Shown piece after piece: positions 40,987 through 49,990 of a DNA stretch of 64,000 nt. The position numbers and the translations under genes were made by a program. Positions within the stretch are counted from its first letter, which is position 1, and every line of letters starts with the position of its first letter. This DNA is from an uncultured Gammaproteobacteria bacterium (GTDB lineage: Bacteria; Pseudomonadota; Gammaproteobacteria; Pseudomonadales; Azotimanducaceae): positions 1-64,000 of the forward strand of contig CAJWQG010000011.1 in NCBI GenBank assembly GCA_913045175.1. The letters are read 5' to 3'. The notes below the pieces were generated by a model. It worked only from the letters and a program-made list of their open reading frames with translations. It did no database searches and had not been told where the DNA came from.

Positions 40987-41970
40987 TTACTGCTGATGCC
41001 AGGCGCTGGCCGAGATGCTAAGGCGCTCGCGAATAATGTAGGGCTTGTTCCCGGTAGACTCATAGTAGGTCCTGGTCATGAATTCACCGAGGATGCCGGT
41101 GCAGAAAAACTGTATCGACATGATGACGAGTAGAATTCCTGCAAGAAACAATGGCCTTCCACCGATGTCGTCTCCCATGAATACCTTTACGAAAAGCAGG
41201 TAGGTGAGCATCAAACCACCGATGCCTCCCAGGACAATCCCAATGCGGCCAAAGAAGTGTGCCGGGCGACTCATGAAAGACATAAAGAAATATACAGAGA
41301 GCAGGTCTAGCAGAACTCGATAGGTACGTGAAAGTCCATACTTTGAGTATCCGTATTGTCTGGCGCGGTGGTTGACCACCTGTTCCTTGATTCGTGAGGT
41401 TGAGGTATGACTCGCCATCCATGCAGGAATAAACCGGTGCATTTCACCGTAGATTCTTACCGATTTAATGATCTCGGCTCGATAGACTTTAAGTGAGCAG
41501 CCGTAGTCATTAAGCCGGACGCCGGACATTCTGCCGATTAGATAGTTGGCGATAATGGAAGGAAGCTTTCTTAGTAGATAGTTGTCTTTACGATCTTTTC
41601 GCCAACCCACCAGGAGATCGAGTTCCTCATCGATCAGACGTTGAACCATGCTGGGAATGTCTGCGGGATCGTTCTGTAGGTCCCCGTCAAGGGTGACCAG
41701 TATGTCTCCTCTGGCTTGATCGATCCCCGCCTGCATTGCGGCGGTTTGACCAAAATTGCGTTGTAATTCGACGACGCTAACGTGGTCCCCAAGAGATTCG
41801 GCGACTTCTTTCAGTCGCTCACGTGTGCCATCGGAACTATCATCATCGACATAGATGACTTCCCATGGATAGGTGAAATCGCTGAGTGCCTGCTCTATCT
41901 CAGCAGACAGGGGAAGAATATTATCTTCCTCGTTGTACAGCGGTACGATGACGGATACGTTTGTTGTCAT
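40987..41970 (-). CDS. Glycosyltransferase family 2 (polyprenyl-phosphate sugar transferase-like)
   Basis: VSVIVPLYNEEDNILPLSAEI...VIYVDDDSSDGTRERL...LVTLDGDLQNDPADIPSMV; C-terminal TM segments. Confidence 0.95.
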   Translation of the reverse strand: MTTNVSVIVPLYNEEDNILPLSAEIEQALSDFTYPWEVIYVDDDSSDGTRERLKEVAESLGDHVSVVELQRNFGQTAAMQAGIDQARGDILVTLDGDLQNDPADIPSMVQRLIDEELDLLVGWRKDRKDNYLLRKLPSIIANYLIGRMSGVRLNDYGCSLKVYRAEIIKSVRIYGEMHRFIPAWMASHTSTSRIKEQVVNHRARQYGYSKYGLSRTYRVLLDLLSVYFFMSFMSRPAHFFGRIGIVLGGIGGLMLTYLLFVKVFMGDDIGGRPLFLAGILLVIMSIQFFCTGILGEFMTRTYYESTGNKPYIIRERLSISASAWHQQ

Positions 41971-42887
41971 GTTTTAAGTTCTGATTTGCGTGGTAGCAGT
42001 ATGCTGCATAGTCCGGTGAAAAGTGTGATAGATAGGAGGAACAGATGCAAGTTGACACCGGCGGCGAGAGATGGCTCGTAGTCCATATTGACGGTAAGGG
42101 ATAACCCGACAATACCGGCCTCGTAGGTTCCCGCTCCACCGACGCCGTGAATGGGCAGCACACTGGTCAGTTCACCGCCGATAGATGCGATCAAACTGGT
42201 TACCAGATCAACCTGCGCGAACAGTGAAAAAACCAGGGCGAATGCGAGCAACTTGACACCCCAATTCGTGAGCGACCACAGTAAACAGCGCCACAATTTA
42301 ATCTGCTCCATCTGCAACGCGTCGACAATCACCTGAAGTTTTGATTCTTGTCCGATCAGAGAGGGTAGGGTGCGTGTGACTATGAAATGTGTGAGGGGCA
42401 GGAACATGACTAATCCTGCCATTAGTAACCCAAACAGCCACGGATGGCCTAACAGCCAGCCGTAAGCAGAAAGCAGAATGGTCAACAGGCACAGTAGGTC
42501 AAGCACTCTAAACCATGCGAGGGCAACCAGAGATCTCGTGGGTTCGATATCCAGATGACGTTTGAGTAAAACAGGAAAACTTAATTCACCGGTGCGCATT
42601 GGCATCAGGTTATTCCACAAGTTGTGCTGCAACATGATGCGTGTAGCGGGACCAATGGGTACGTTGAACCAATCTGTGATTCTCAGACTACGCAATAAGT
42701 AGCTAAAGAGTACCAGCGTGGTGGGTAGCAAAAGGTCGCGTATTGGGATTGTCATCCAGGGTGCCAGTACGCTTGTCCAACCAATGACGATCTGGACGAT
42801 TACAACCAGCGCAATGGCGATTGCTGTTCCCACTACGCCGCGGGCGCTTCCAATTACGCCGCGGGCGCTACCAGTTAGGGGATTCAC
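41967..42887 (-). CDS. Lysylphosphatidylglycerol synthase TM region/flippase-like membrane protein
   Basis: NLWNNLMPMRTGELSFPVLLKRHLDIEPTRSLVALAWFRVLDLLCLL...SVLPIHGVGGAGTYEAGIVGLSL. Confidence 0.85.
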   Translation of the reverse strand: MNPLTGSARGVIGSARGVVGTAIAIALVVIVQIVIGWTSVLAPWMTIPIRDLLLPTTLVLFSYLLRSLRITDWFNVPIGPATRIMLQHNLWNNLMPMRTGELSFPVLLKRHLDIEPTRSLVALAWFRVLDLLCLLTILLSAYGWLLGHPWLFGLLMAGLVMFLPLTHFIVTRTLPSLIGQESKLQVIVDALQMEQIKLWRCLLWSLTNWGVKLLAFALVFSLFAQVDLVTSLIASIGGELTSVLPIHGVGGAGTYEAGIVGLSLTVNMDYEPSLAAGVNLHLFLLSITLFTGLCSILLPRKSELKT

Positions 42888-43007
42888 TTAATTTCCAGGA
42901 CCAAAACTTATTCGCTCGCATCGACACCGAGTCGGTGGACTTTACCCTTTTAGGCCTCGGGTAAACAATATCCATAAAAACCATAGGGGTCCCTGGTTGT
43001 GGCATGA

Positions 43008-44024
43008 TTGTCAGATGAGGAATCAATGTTAAAAGATCCCAGACTTATCCCGATTCTACTGCTCGGTGTCGCGCTACTGATGCTGGCATCTCAGCAGATG
43101 TCAGAACAACCGATCATGTCATCACCACCCCCTGACGGGGAACGAATTACTTTTTTTGCCCTGGGTGATCAGGGATCTGGCAGCTATCGGCAACATGCCG
43201 TGGAATGGAGTCTGGAACGGGCATGTCAGGCGGACCGCACGGTGAATTTCACCCTACTGCTCGGAGACAATTTCTATAAAGAGGGCGTGACGTCTGTTGA
43301 TGATCCGCTATGGGATGAATACTTCGAGTCTATGTACGATGGCCCCTGCCTGATGGGTATGCCCTTTTACGCGATTCTGGGAAATCACGATCACATGAAG
43401 AATGCCCAGGCGCAGGTCGACTACTACGAACAGGGACTAGGTACGGGCCGCTGGCGAATGCCTGGGATGTCATACAGCCAGGACTTTGGCATGGTAGATG
43501 GCCAGACGTTGCTGCAACTGTTTGTTGTCGACATTACGCTACCGATAGCACCCCAGCTGGCTGAAATTGAGGCAGCGAAAGGTAACGCGCTTTGGACGGT
43601 GGTCGCGAGTCATCACACAATTCGTTCGTTCGACGACGTTTATGGTGACAACGAAGCCTTGTTAGAGCAGATGCAGGGACTAGCGGAACTGGGCGTTGAT
43701 CTTTATATAAGTGGCCACGCCCATAATCTCCAGTTGATTAGCGTCGAAGGCGAACCGCTCTATCTTGTCTCTGGTGCCGGGGGAAAGAGACCCTACGAGT
43801 TGAACCAGCATGGAAAGGTCGTGCTCGTCCGAGTCGATGAACCCTATACCGGAAAACTGCAGTTGTATGGCAACGCTAGCCTTGGTTTTGCCAAGGTCAC
43901 GGTAGATTCAGAGATTCTAGAGATTAGTTTCTCGCCAGTAAGTCTAGGTGGCGAGCAAACCTTCCGTATTACGCGGGAGTGCAAAGAAGCTGAGGAAATT
44001 AACCGTTGTGTTGTGCGGCTATAG
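43008..44024 (+). CDS. Metallophosphoesterase (purple acid phosphatase-like)
   Basis: FFALGDQGSGSYRQ...LLLGDNFYKEGV...YAILGNHDHM...LYISGHAHNLQLI. ATG at 43026 is an alternative start. Confidence 0.9.
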   Translation: MSDEESMLKDPRLIPILLLGVALLMLASQQMSEQPIMSSPPPDGERITFFALGDQGSGSYRQHAVEWSLERACQADRTVNFTLLLGDNFYKEGVTSVDDPLWDEYFESMYDGPCLMGMPFYAILGNHDHMKNAQAQVDYYEQGLGTGRWRMPGMSYSQDFGMVDGQTLLQLFVVDITLPIAPQLAEIEAAKGNALWTVVASHHTIRSFDDVYGDNEALLEQMQGLAELGVDLYISGHAHNLQLISVEGEPLYLVSGAGGKRPYELNQHGKVVLVRVDEPYTGKLQLYGNASLGFAKVTVDSEILEISFSPVSLGGEQTFRITRECKEAEEINRCVVRL

Positions 44025-45315
44025 GTTTTCGATGCAGCGCGTAAGTCGTTGCTGTAAGCGTGGCGAGCGTAATCCATGTGACTGACCCTAGTGCCAGCAC
44101 CTGATTGCCGAGATCCTTGCCGATAATCCCCTTAGAGGTAAGGGTTCCCATAAGAAAGACGACGCCGAGGTGGATACCAATCACCATGCGGCGCAGGTCT
44201 CGAAGAAACTCCATGACACAGAAGCTAAGCGGGATGATCAGCACCGCGAAATGACTCTTGCTGCTCATGGGAGATAGGAGGAGCATCCCGCAAAGCACAG
44301 CACCTACCTGGCCGAATCGCTGCAGGCCCGTAGAGCTCGCTATTGGCTTGGTCGCTATTACCACCAGCAACAGCACGGTCAGTTGTGCTGCAATATTCAG
44401 CACTGATAGCGACTTGCCCTCGAGTTGCCAAAGATTAATGTTAAGGGCATGCACAGCGGAAGGATCAAAAGGTGTACTCAACCGGTAAAGCGTAGCGGTA
44501 AGACTCTGGTTCAGATGGTTCCACGCGGTCCAGGCACCTTCGGCATCTACCGGCTTGTCCAGACTGACGTCTGCCAGAAAAGTTGAGTACCAGCTCATCG
44601 TCCAGCTTCCTCTGGCTGAACGCGGGAACAAGAGATCGGGAATCAGATGTGCGGCAATCGCTGCGGCGAGAAGAATAGCTGCGGCAATAAACCGCCTCTG
44701 CCAAACCAATACTGGTAGAAACAGCCAGGGTGTCGCCTTGAACGCTGCCGCGACGCCGGCCCACATCCCCACCAACCGGTAACGCTGATCGGCGGCAAGG
44801 CGAGCTGCCTCGAACATCAGCAGTAGCATGAGAATATCATTGGCTTTGGATTCGAAAACCGAACTCAGATGGCGTGCCACCAGCAACATCAGGATGATCC
44901 AAAATATCCTTCGTTGTTTTCGATTGCTCTGGCCCGGTGCCCAATCCACTACCAGCAGATGTAACCGACGGAACACATAGAAGAAAACGCATATGTATAC
45001 GATGTACCAGAGGGCAGGGTGCAACTCTGTGGGTAAAGCCAGGAATGGTAAGAATGGCACTGCCGCAAAAGGTGGATAGGTAAATGCTTTACCGTCGTCG
45101 CGACGATATATCTCGCTCCCATCAACCATTCGCTCGATCGCGGTGGTATATACAGGCAGCTCCCCCTCACCCTTCTTGTAAAAGTATCCGAGGCTAAGCG
45201 CCAACAGCGTGAGAACTGCCAGTCCAATACAAACAGTTTTTATTGCCTTGTCGATGAGAGGATTTCCTGGGGATCCATTCTTCGCGAGGCTAGCATGAGT
45301 TACAGCTCTGGTCAT
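43999..45315 (-). CDS. GT87 family (DUF2029-like) membrane glycosyltransferase
   Basis: YRRDDGKAFTYPPFAAVPFLPFLALP...KANDILMLLLMFEAARLAADQRYRLVGMWAGVAAAFKATPWLFLPVLVWQRR. Confidence 0.85.
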   Translation of the reverse strand: MTRAVTHASLAKNGSPGNPLIDKAIKTVCIGLAVLTLLALSLGYFYKKGEGELPVYTTAIERMVDGSEIYRRDDGKAFTYPPFAAVPFLPFLALPTELHPALWYIVYICVFFYVFRRLHLLVVDWAPGQSNRKQRRIFWIILMLLVARHLSSVFESKANDILMLLLMFEAARLAADQRYRLVGMWAGVAAAFKATPWLFLPVLVWQRRFIAAAILLAAAIAAHLIPDLLFPRSARGSWTMSWYSTFLADVSLDKPVDAEGAWTAWNHLNQSLTATLYRLSTPFDPSAVHALNINLWQLEGKSLSVLNIAAQLTVLLLVVIATKPIASSTGLQRFGQVGAVLCGMLLLSPMSSKSHFAVLIIPLSFCVMEFLRDLRRMVIGIHLGVVFLMGTLTSKGIIGKDLGNQVLALGSVTWITLATLTATTYALHRKPIAAQHNG

Positions 45316-45338
45316 CCTAACGGGTTCCCTGTCATACA

Positions 45339-45482
45339 GCAGCCGGTCCTGGGAGTTGTTTTTCTCCGCGGCTTGCGACCCTCCCGGTTTCCCTCAAATC
45401 CTCCGCAAGCCCCTTTGGGTCTTGCTCCCCCTTTCGGCGCTGCACCTGAAGGCTACGAAAAAGAACTCCCAGAACCGGCTGC
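45339..45482. repeat. 144-bp element bounded by 26-bp imperfect inverted repeats
   Basis: 45339-45364 GCAGCCGGTCCTGGGAGTTGTTTTTC vs reverse complement of 45457-45482 (GCAGCCGGTTCTGGGAGTTCTTTTTC): 24/26 matches. Internal GGCTTGCG/CGCAAGCC pair. Confidence 0.7.
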
Positions 45483-45969
45483 GTGCCGCCTTGGTGAGAA
45501 GTGGCTCATTGAGGGCAACCTGGATTCTGCGTTCGATTTCTACGGCGTCCATGTCCAGGGTTTGGCTCAGCAGGTCTTCGACGATGAGGTCGTCGTCGAT
45601 GCTGTAGGTATGCTGAAAATTAGAGACTGAGTCGACCCTGATTGAGAACGGGATCTGCCAGACTGCCTCAGTCAGCTGTTCCACAGCTACGAGAGTACCC
45701 TAGGTGACTTCGCCCTCGTTGGGCGTTAGCACAAAGAGGAAGTTGTCATTCTTGGTATAGGTAGCCTGAAGGTTCTCAAATGCTTCCAACTCCGGATTGG
45801 AGTCTGAGAAAAAATCACGGTATTTATTTGAAAACTCGAGCAGCCGACCCCCGGAGCCGATGGCCATGGTGATCGCTAGTGCCGCCACCACAACCAGCCA
45901 GCGATACTTGATTACGATACGGGCAAGACCCATCGCGAAATGGTCAATGAATTCGTACGATCTACCCAT
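45483..45969 (-). pseudogene. 5' remnant of RND/MMPL-family transporter
   Basis: MGRSYEFIDHFAMGLARIVIKYRWLVVVAALAITMAIGSGG...LTPNEGEVT* then same-frame VAVEQLTEAVWQIPFSIRVDSVSNFQHTYSIDDDLIVEDL...VALNEPLL, lost at the inverted-repeat element. Confidence 0.8.
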
Positions 45970-46011
45970 GATTCTGTTCCTTATTAATTACTGATCGTTT
46001 AAAAATAAAAG

Positions 46012-46027
46012 ATGACCAAATGGTCAT
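46012..46027. promoter_or_regulatory. Candidate TetR-type operator palindrome ATGACCA-AA-TGGTCAT
   Basis: Perfect 7-bp inverted repeat with 2-bp spacer between the tetR 3' end and the start of the RND remnant. Confidence 0.5.
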
Positions 46028-46045
46028 AAAATAGGTATTAAAAAA

Positions 46046-46633
46046 TTAGATAAGTGCCTTCAGCTCTGCATCCAGTAACTGATGTGCCTGGGCCTTGTCG
46101 ATAGGGCCTTTTATCAAGGTGGCTAGACCGCTCATAAACGTCATCATCAGCATACAGATGAGGTCCGCTGGTCTGGCGTCACTGATCTGTCCCAGTGCCT
46201 GTGCTTCACTGACAACCTGGGTCATGGAAGTCAGCATCTGGTTGGTGTGTTCATTCATCACTGATCCCACTTCCAGGTCATGGGGTGCAAGTTCCACCAG
46301 CGAGTTGACCGCCAGACAGCCCTTGGGGCATCCGTCATCGTCGTCGGAAATCTCGACCATGCCGTGTAGTACCGCATAGATGCCTGCGAGAGGGGAGTCT
46401 GCTTCCTTTAATAGTCTGCTTTTCTCCAGTCGCATTTCTTCCAGGTAACGTCGCAGGGACTTGACGAACAGGTCGTGCTTGTTACCGAACGCCTGATACA
46501 GGCTACCTTTATGAAGGCCGGTCGCTGACACCAGGTCCAACATGGATGTGGTTTCATATCCATGGGCCCAAAAGGCTGACATTGCCTTTTCCAGCACCTG
46601 GTCTTCGTCAAATTGTCGAGGTCGTCCTACCAT
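46046..46633 (-). CDS. TetR/AcrR family transcriptional regulator
   Basis: VGRPRQFDEDQVLEKAMSAFWAHGYETTSMLDLVSATGLHKGSLYQAFGNKHDLFVKSL. Confidence 0.95.
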   Translation of the reverse strand: MVGRPRQFDEDQVLEKAMSAFWAHGYETTSMLDLVSATGLHKGSLYQAFGNKHDLFVKSLRRYLEEMRLEKSRLLKEADSPLAGIYAVLHGMVEISDDDDGCPKGCLAVNSLVELAPHDLEVGSVMNEHTNQMLTSMTQVVSEAQALGQISDARPADLICMLMMTFMSGLATLIKGPIDKAQAHQLLDAELKALI

Positions 46634-46758
46634 GGGAATGCAATGTAGCTATTTATAACCGAGCAGTCAAAAAATATTTATGACTAATTGTTCAATAACT
46701 ATCAACAGGCGTATATTCGTTGATACACTGCGGCCTTCATCCATAGGCATACATAATA

Positions 46759-47736
46759 ATGAAAACGCGTATAACAGAACTCTTTGGTATCGAACATCCA
46801 ATTATCCAGGGTGGAATGCACTTTGTAGGACTCGCGGAGATGGCTTCCGCTGTATCTAATGCGGGGGGGCTGGGCATCATCACCGGGTTAACCCAGGGGA
46901 CTCCTGAGAAACTGGAAAACGAGATCAATCGTTGTAAGGAGATGACTGAAAAGCCGTTCGGTATAAACATGACATTCCTGCCTTCGCTGAATCCGCCGGA
47001 CTATGCCGGGTTGTTTAAAGTCATTGTCGATAGTGGCGTTAAGGTCGTGGAGACTGCGGGCAACAATCCGCAGGAATGGTTACCGATGTTGAAGGAAGCT
47101 GACATCAAAGTAATCCACAAGTGTACTTCTGTTAGACACTCACTCAAGGCAGAGAGCATTGGTTGCGACGCGGTTTCCGTCGACGGTTTTGAATGTGGTG
47201 GCCATCCTGGTGAGGATGATGTGCCCAACTTTATTTTGTTGCCGCGGGCTGCTGAAGAACTATCTATTCCTTTTGTGGCCTCAGGTGGTATGGCAAACGC
47301 ACGCAGTCTGGTGGCTGCATTGGCCATGGGCGCCGATGGAATTAACATGGGTACTCGATTTATTGCGACCAAAGAGGCGCCGGTACATGAGAATGTGAAA
47401 CAGGCGTTGGTCGGCGCTTCTGAACTGGATACCCGACTGATAATGCGTCCTCTGCGCAACACAGAGCGGGTTCTCACCAATGCGGCGGTGGAAAGACTCG
47501 TAGAGAAAGAAAAGCGTATGGGCGAAGATCTCAAGTTTGAAGACATCATGGGAGAGGTGGCCGGTGTCTATCCCAGAGTTATGCAGGATGGTGAAATGGA
47601 TGTTGGCGCCTGGTCCTGTGGCATGGTTGCAGGTCTGATCCATGATATCCCGACGGTCCAGGAACTGATCGACCAGATCATGGCAGAAGCCGAAGAGATT
47701 ATTCAGGGTAGATTGGGACACGTGCTATCTGCCTAG
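46759..47736 (+). CDS. Nitronate monooxygenase family protein
   Basis: ELFGIEHPIIQGGMHFVGLAEMASAVSNAGGLGIITGLTQ...DGFECGGHPGEDDV...PFVASGGMANARSLVAALAMGADGINMGTRFIATKE. Confidence 0.95.
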   Translation: MKTRITELFGIEHPIIQGGMHFVGLAEMASAVSNAGGLGIITGLTQGTPEKLENEINRCKEMTEKPFGINMTFLPSLNPPDYAGLFKVIVDSGVKVVETAGNNPQEWLPMLKEADIKVIHKCTSVRHSLKAESIGCDAVSVDGFECGGHPGEDDVPNFILLPRAAEELSIPFVASGGMANARSLVAALAMGADGINMGTRFIATKEAPVHENVKQALVGASELDTRLIMRPLRNTERVLTNAAVERLVEKEKRMGEDLKFEDIMGEVAGVYPRVMQDGEMDVGAWSCGMVAGLIHDIPTVQELIDQIMAEAEEIIQGRLGHVLSA

Positions 47737-48428
47737 ATCGTTTTCCCGGCGCGATATTGGCTTACTGACCTCGAGTTTTGTACCCGGGAGGGATCGATTT
47801 CTGAGCTGGCACCCCAATACACGTAGACCATTGCGTTGCGGGGTCTGAAATCGACCTGTTCCTTACTCCAGTGTACGGTCTTGGCGCTATGAATTACCGC
47901 GTCGCCGGGTGAGACTTCGATAGACACAGCGTTTTCATTGTTTTCGTCATAATCCGGCAATGGGTATGCCATGGCGTAGTCTCTTTTGTGTGACCCCTTT
48001 TCATAGCAAAGGCAACCGTTGTTCTGATCGATAGGGTCCATCGCAATCCACAGGGAGATACCAGATGGTGGCATTCGGTAGGCGCCCAGTGCGTCGAAGT
48101 GAGGCAACGTTCGCTGCATTCCTTGTGGCTTGTCATTCCACGTGACGTTATCTGGAGCCAAATCGTCTTCGATAAGATGTTTCATCAGCGGGATGTGAGG
48201 GCCTTTTTCCAGGTAGTCATGGAACCAGTCATCGTGCTGATCCAGGCTTTTGAAACTACCGATGGGATAGTCCTTGTGGTGTATCGGTCCCTTGTGCTTT
48301 AGATAGTCATCGAGACGGTTTCGCATTTCCGCAGTTTCATCAGCGGATAGATAGTTTCTGAGAATCACAAAACCATCCTGGGCGAAATCCGCTTTTGCTG
48401 AATCAAAGTCGATATGAAGCATAGTCAT
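47733..48428 (-). CDS. Phytanoyl-CoA dioxygenase (PhyH) family protein
   Basis: DFAQDGFVILRNYLSADE...LPHFDALGAYRMPPSGISLWIAMDPIDQNNGCLCYEKGSHK; internal ATG start. Confidence 0.85.
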   Translation of the reverse strand: MTMLHIDFDSAKADFAQDGFVILRNYLSADETAEMRNRLDDYLKHKGPIHHKDYPIGSFKSLDQHDDWFHDYLEKGPHIPLMKHLIEDDLAPDNVTWNDKPQGMQRTLPHFDALGAYRMPPSGISLWIAMDPIDQNNGCLCYEKGSHKRDYAMAYPLPDYDENNENAVSIEVSPGDAVIHSAKTVHWSKEQVDFRPRNAMVYVYWGASSEIDPSRVQNSRSVSQYRAGKTI

Positions 48429-48447
48429 CCTCTGTGATAATTGTATC

Positions 48448-49191
48448 TTGAAGCGTGTTCGAGTGGTTGTCAAAAAGGTGAACATAGAGACAGATACCTG
48501 GTATGGCCTTACTCAGTTGCTGGCGCCGGCTGATGTAATGCTTGAGGACGGTTCGATAATTCTTAAGGGCCGCAACAGGTTTGGAAGCGCGAAACTACAA
48601 GCCCTCACTGGCGTCACGCGTGTGAGTGAGTGGCCCAGACCTGGAGTGCCTACGACCTATCGGTATCTGCAGCTGTCGCTGCTGAATGTATCTCGGGAGG
48701 ATGTGGATGGTTTCCCGGCAACTATCGCCCGGCGCATACTGCGGGAACACGTCTTGTGTCTGTCGGCCTGCCGTTATGCATTTGATGTTCTGGTAAGCGT
48801 GAATCACCAGGTGTTTTATTCGAGTGGAGTAGTCTGCGCGTGTTTGCAGGAATTTCATCCTCGGCCTGCAACCGATAGTGAAAAAAAACATCGAGAAGTC
48901 GATGTCGCGTATCGAAGAGGGCTGCTGGATTCCGAAGGAAAAGTCCGGGCAGACCGGCGAATTGAAGCAAAACCTGTTCTTCAGGAACTTGAAGCCCTTA
49001 AACATGCAGATTACTTGCCGGACGACGCCTCGTGGATTGAGGTGCTATTTTCGCACTGGTACGACCTCTATACCGATGAATTGGCTTCAACGCGGTTGCT
49101 TGATATGGACGACCTGGATCGAACGAGGATTCAGCTCAAGTCTCGACCAAGGCAAAAGGAGTTTCGTGTAGCGGACCTGTTTCAAGGATGA
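48448..49191 (+). CDS. Hypothetical protein, no family recognised
   Basis: Long uninterrupted ORF divergent from the PhyH gene; start uncertain (TTG 48448 or GTG 48478). Confidence 0.6.
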   Translation: MKRVRVVVKKVNIETDTWYGLTQLLAPADVMLEDGSIILKGRNRFGSAKLQALTGVTRVSEWPRPGVPTTYRYLQLSLLNVSREDVDGFPATIARRILREHVLCLSACRYAFDVLVSVNHQVFYSSGVVCACLQEFHPRPATDSEKKHREVDVAYRRGLLDSEGKVRADRRIEAKPVLQELEALKHADYLPDDASWIEVLFSHWYDLYTDELASTRLLDMDDLDRTRIQLKSRPRQKEFRVADLFQG

Positions 49192-49198
49192 TGTTGCG

Positions 49199-49933
49199 GT
49201 GCTTCATGTTAATCTTAGCCGATATATCGACACTTCAATGATGATGACTGCACGCGCTTTCTGCCTGCTTTTAGGCTTTCTACCACTGTGTTCACTGGCT
49301 GCAGATTACGATCAGATCCTGCAGCAGGCACTCGCCGAGTTTGACGACGACTATCGGGAAACCTGGGCGTTTACCGAGGAACGCGTGTTCGACGGGGTGA
49401 CCACCGTTGCCAGATTCGATCCTCGAGGTGCGGAAAAGTGGCAGCTGTTATCGGTGGCTGGGAAGGCCCCGACCTCCGAGGAAATTGACAGGTTCAGTGA
49501 AGAAAAATCAAAAGAGGGCGGGCGAGGCAAAGGCAGGCGAGGTGATGGTAGTCCGGAGACCATGGTGACGCCTGGGTCTTTGTCGTTGATTGAAGAAACG
49601 GAAGATTACTGGTTGTTCGATTTTATTCCCGGAGGGAAGGGTGATAACGCTGACTTTATGGCACAGCTCAGTGGTGAGATGAAGATCAGCAAGGAAAATA
49701 CGGCGATTGAGTTTATCGATATTCGTAGTGACGGCGCCTTCAAACCCCGATTCGGTTTCAAGGTCAGCGAATTTATTACCCGGATGGAGTTTGTTCGCGC
49801 CAGTTTACAGGGTCCTGCGGTACCACGAGCGATGCAGTTCCGAATCAAGGCCAGGGCGCTTGGCATGATGAAAGTCGATGAAAAAGTAAGTCTTCAATAC
49901 CGGGACTACCAGTTTGTGGGTGGGGCAGATTAG
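49199..49933 (+). CDS. Hypothetical exported protein
   Basis: Signal-peptide-like MTARAFCLLLGFLPLCSLAADYDQ; no family recognised; ATG around 49238 likely the true start. Confidence 0.65.
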   Translation: MLHVNLSRYIDTSMMMTARAFCLLLGFLPLCSLAADYDQILQQALAEFDDDYRETWAFTEERVFDGVTTVARFDPRGAEKWQLLSVAGKAPTSEEIDRFSEEKSKEGGRGKGRRGDGSPETMVTPGSLSLIEETEDYWLFDFIPGGKGDNADFMAQLSGEMKISKENTAIEFIDIRSDGAFKPRFGFKVSEFITRMEFVRASLQGPAVPRAMQFRIKARALGMMKVDEKVSLQYRDYQFVGGAD

Positions 49934-49990
49934 CGCTGCGCATTCCGATGGATGTATCATGTACACCATCATCTCAGGAGTTTTGGCTTC

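Noticed and set aside
45339-45482. Integron attC site
   Set aside because: Length and inverted repeats are suggestive, but I could not identify proper RYYYAAC/GTTRRRY core sites, and there is no integrase or cassette array.
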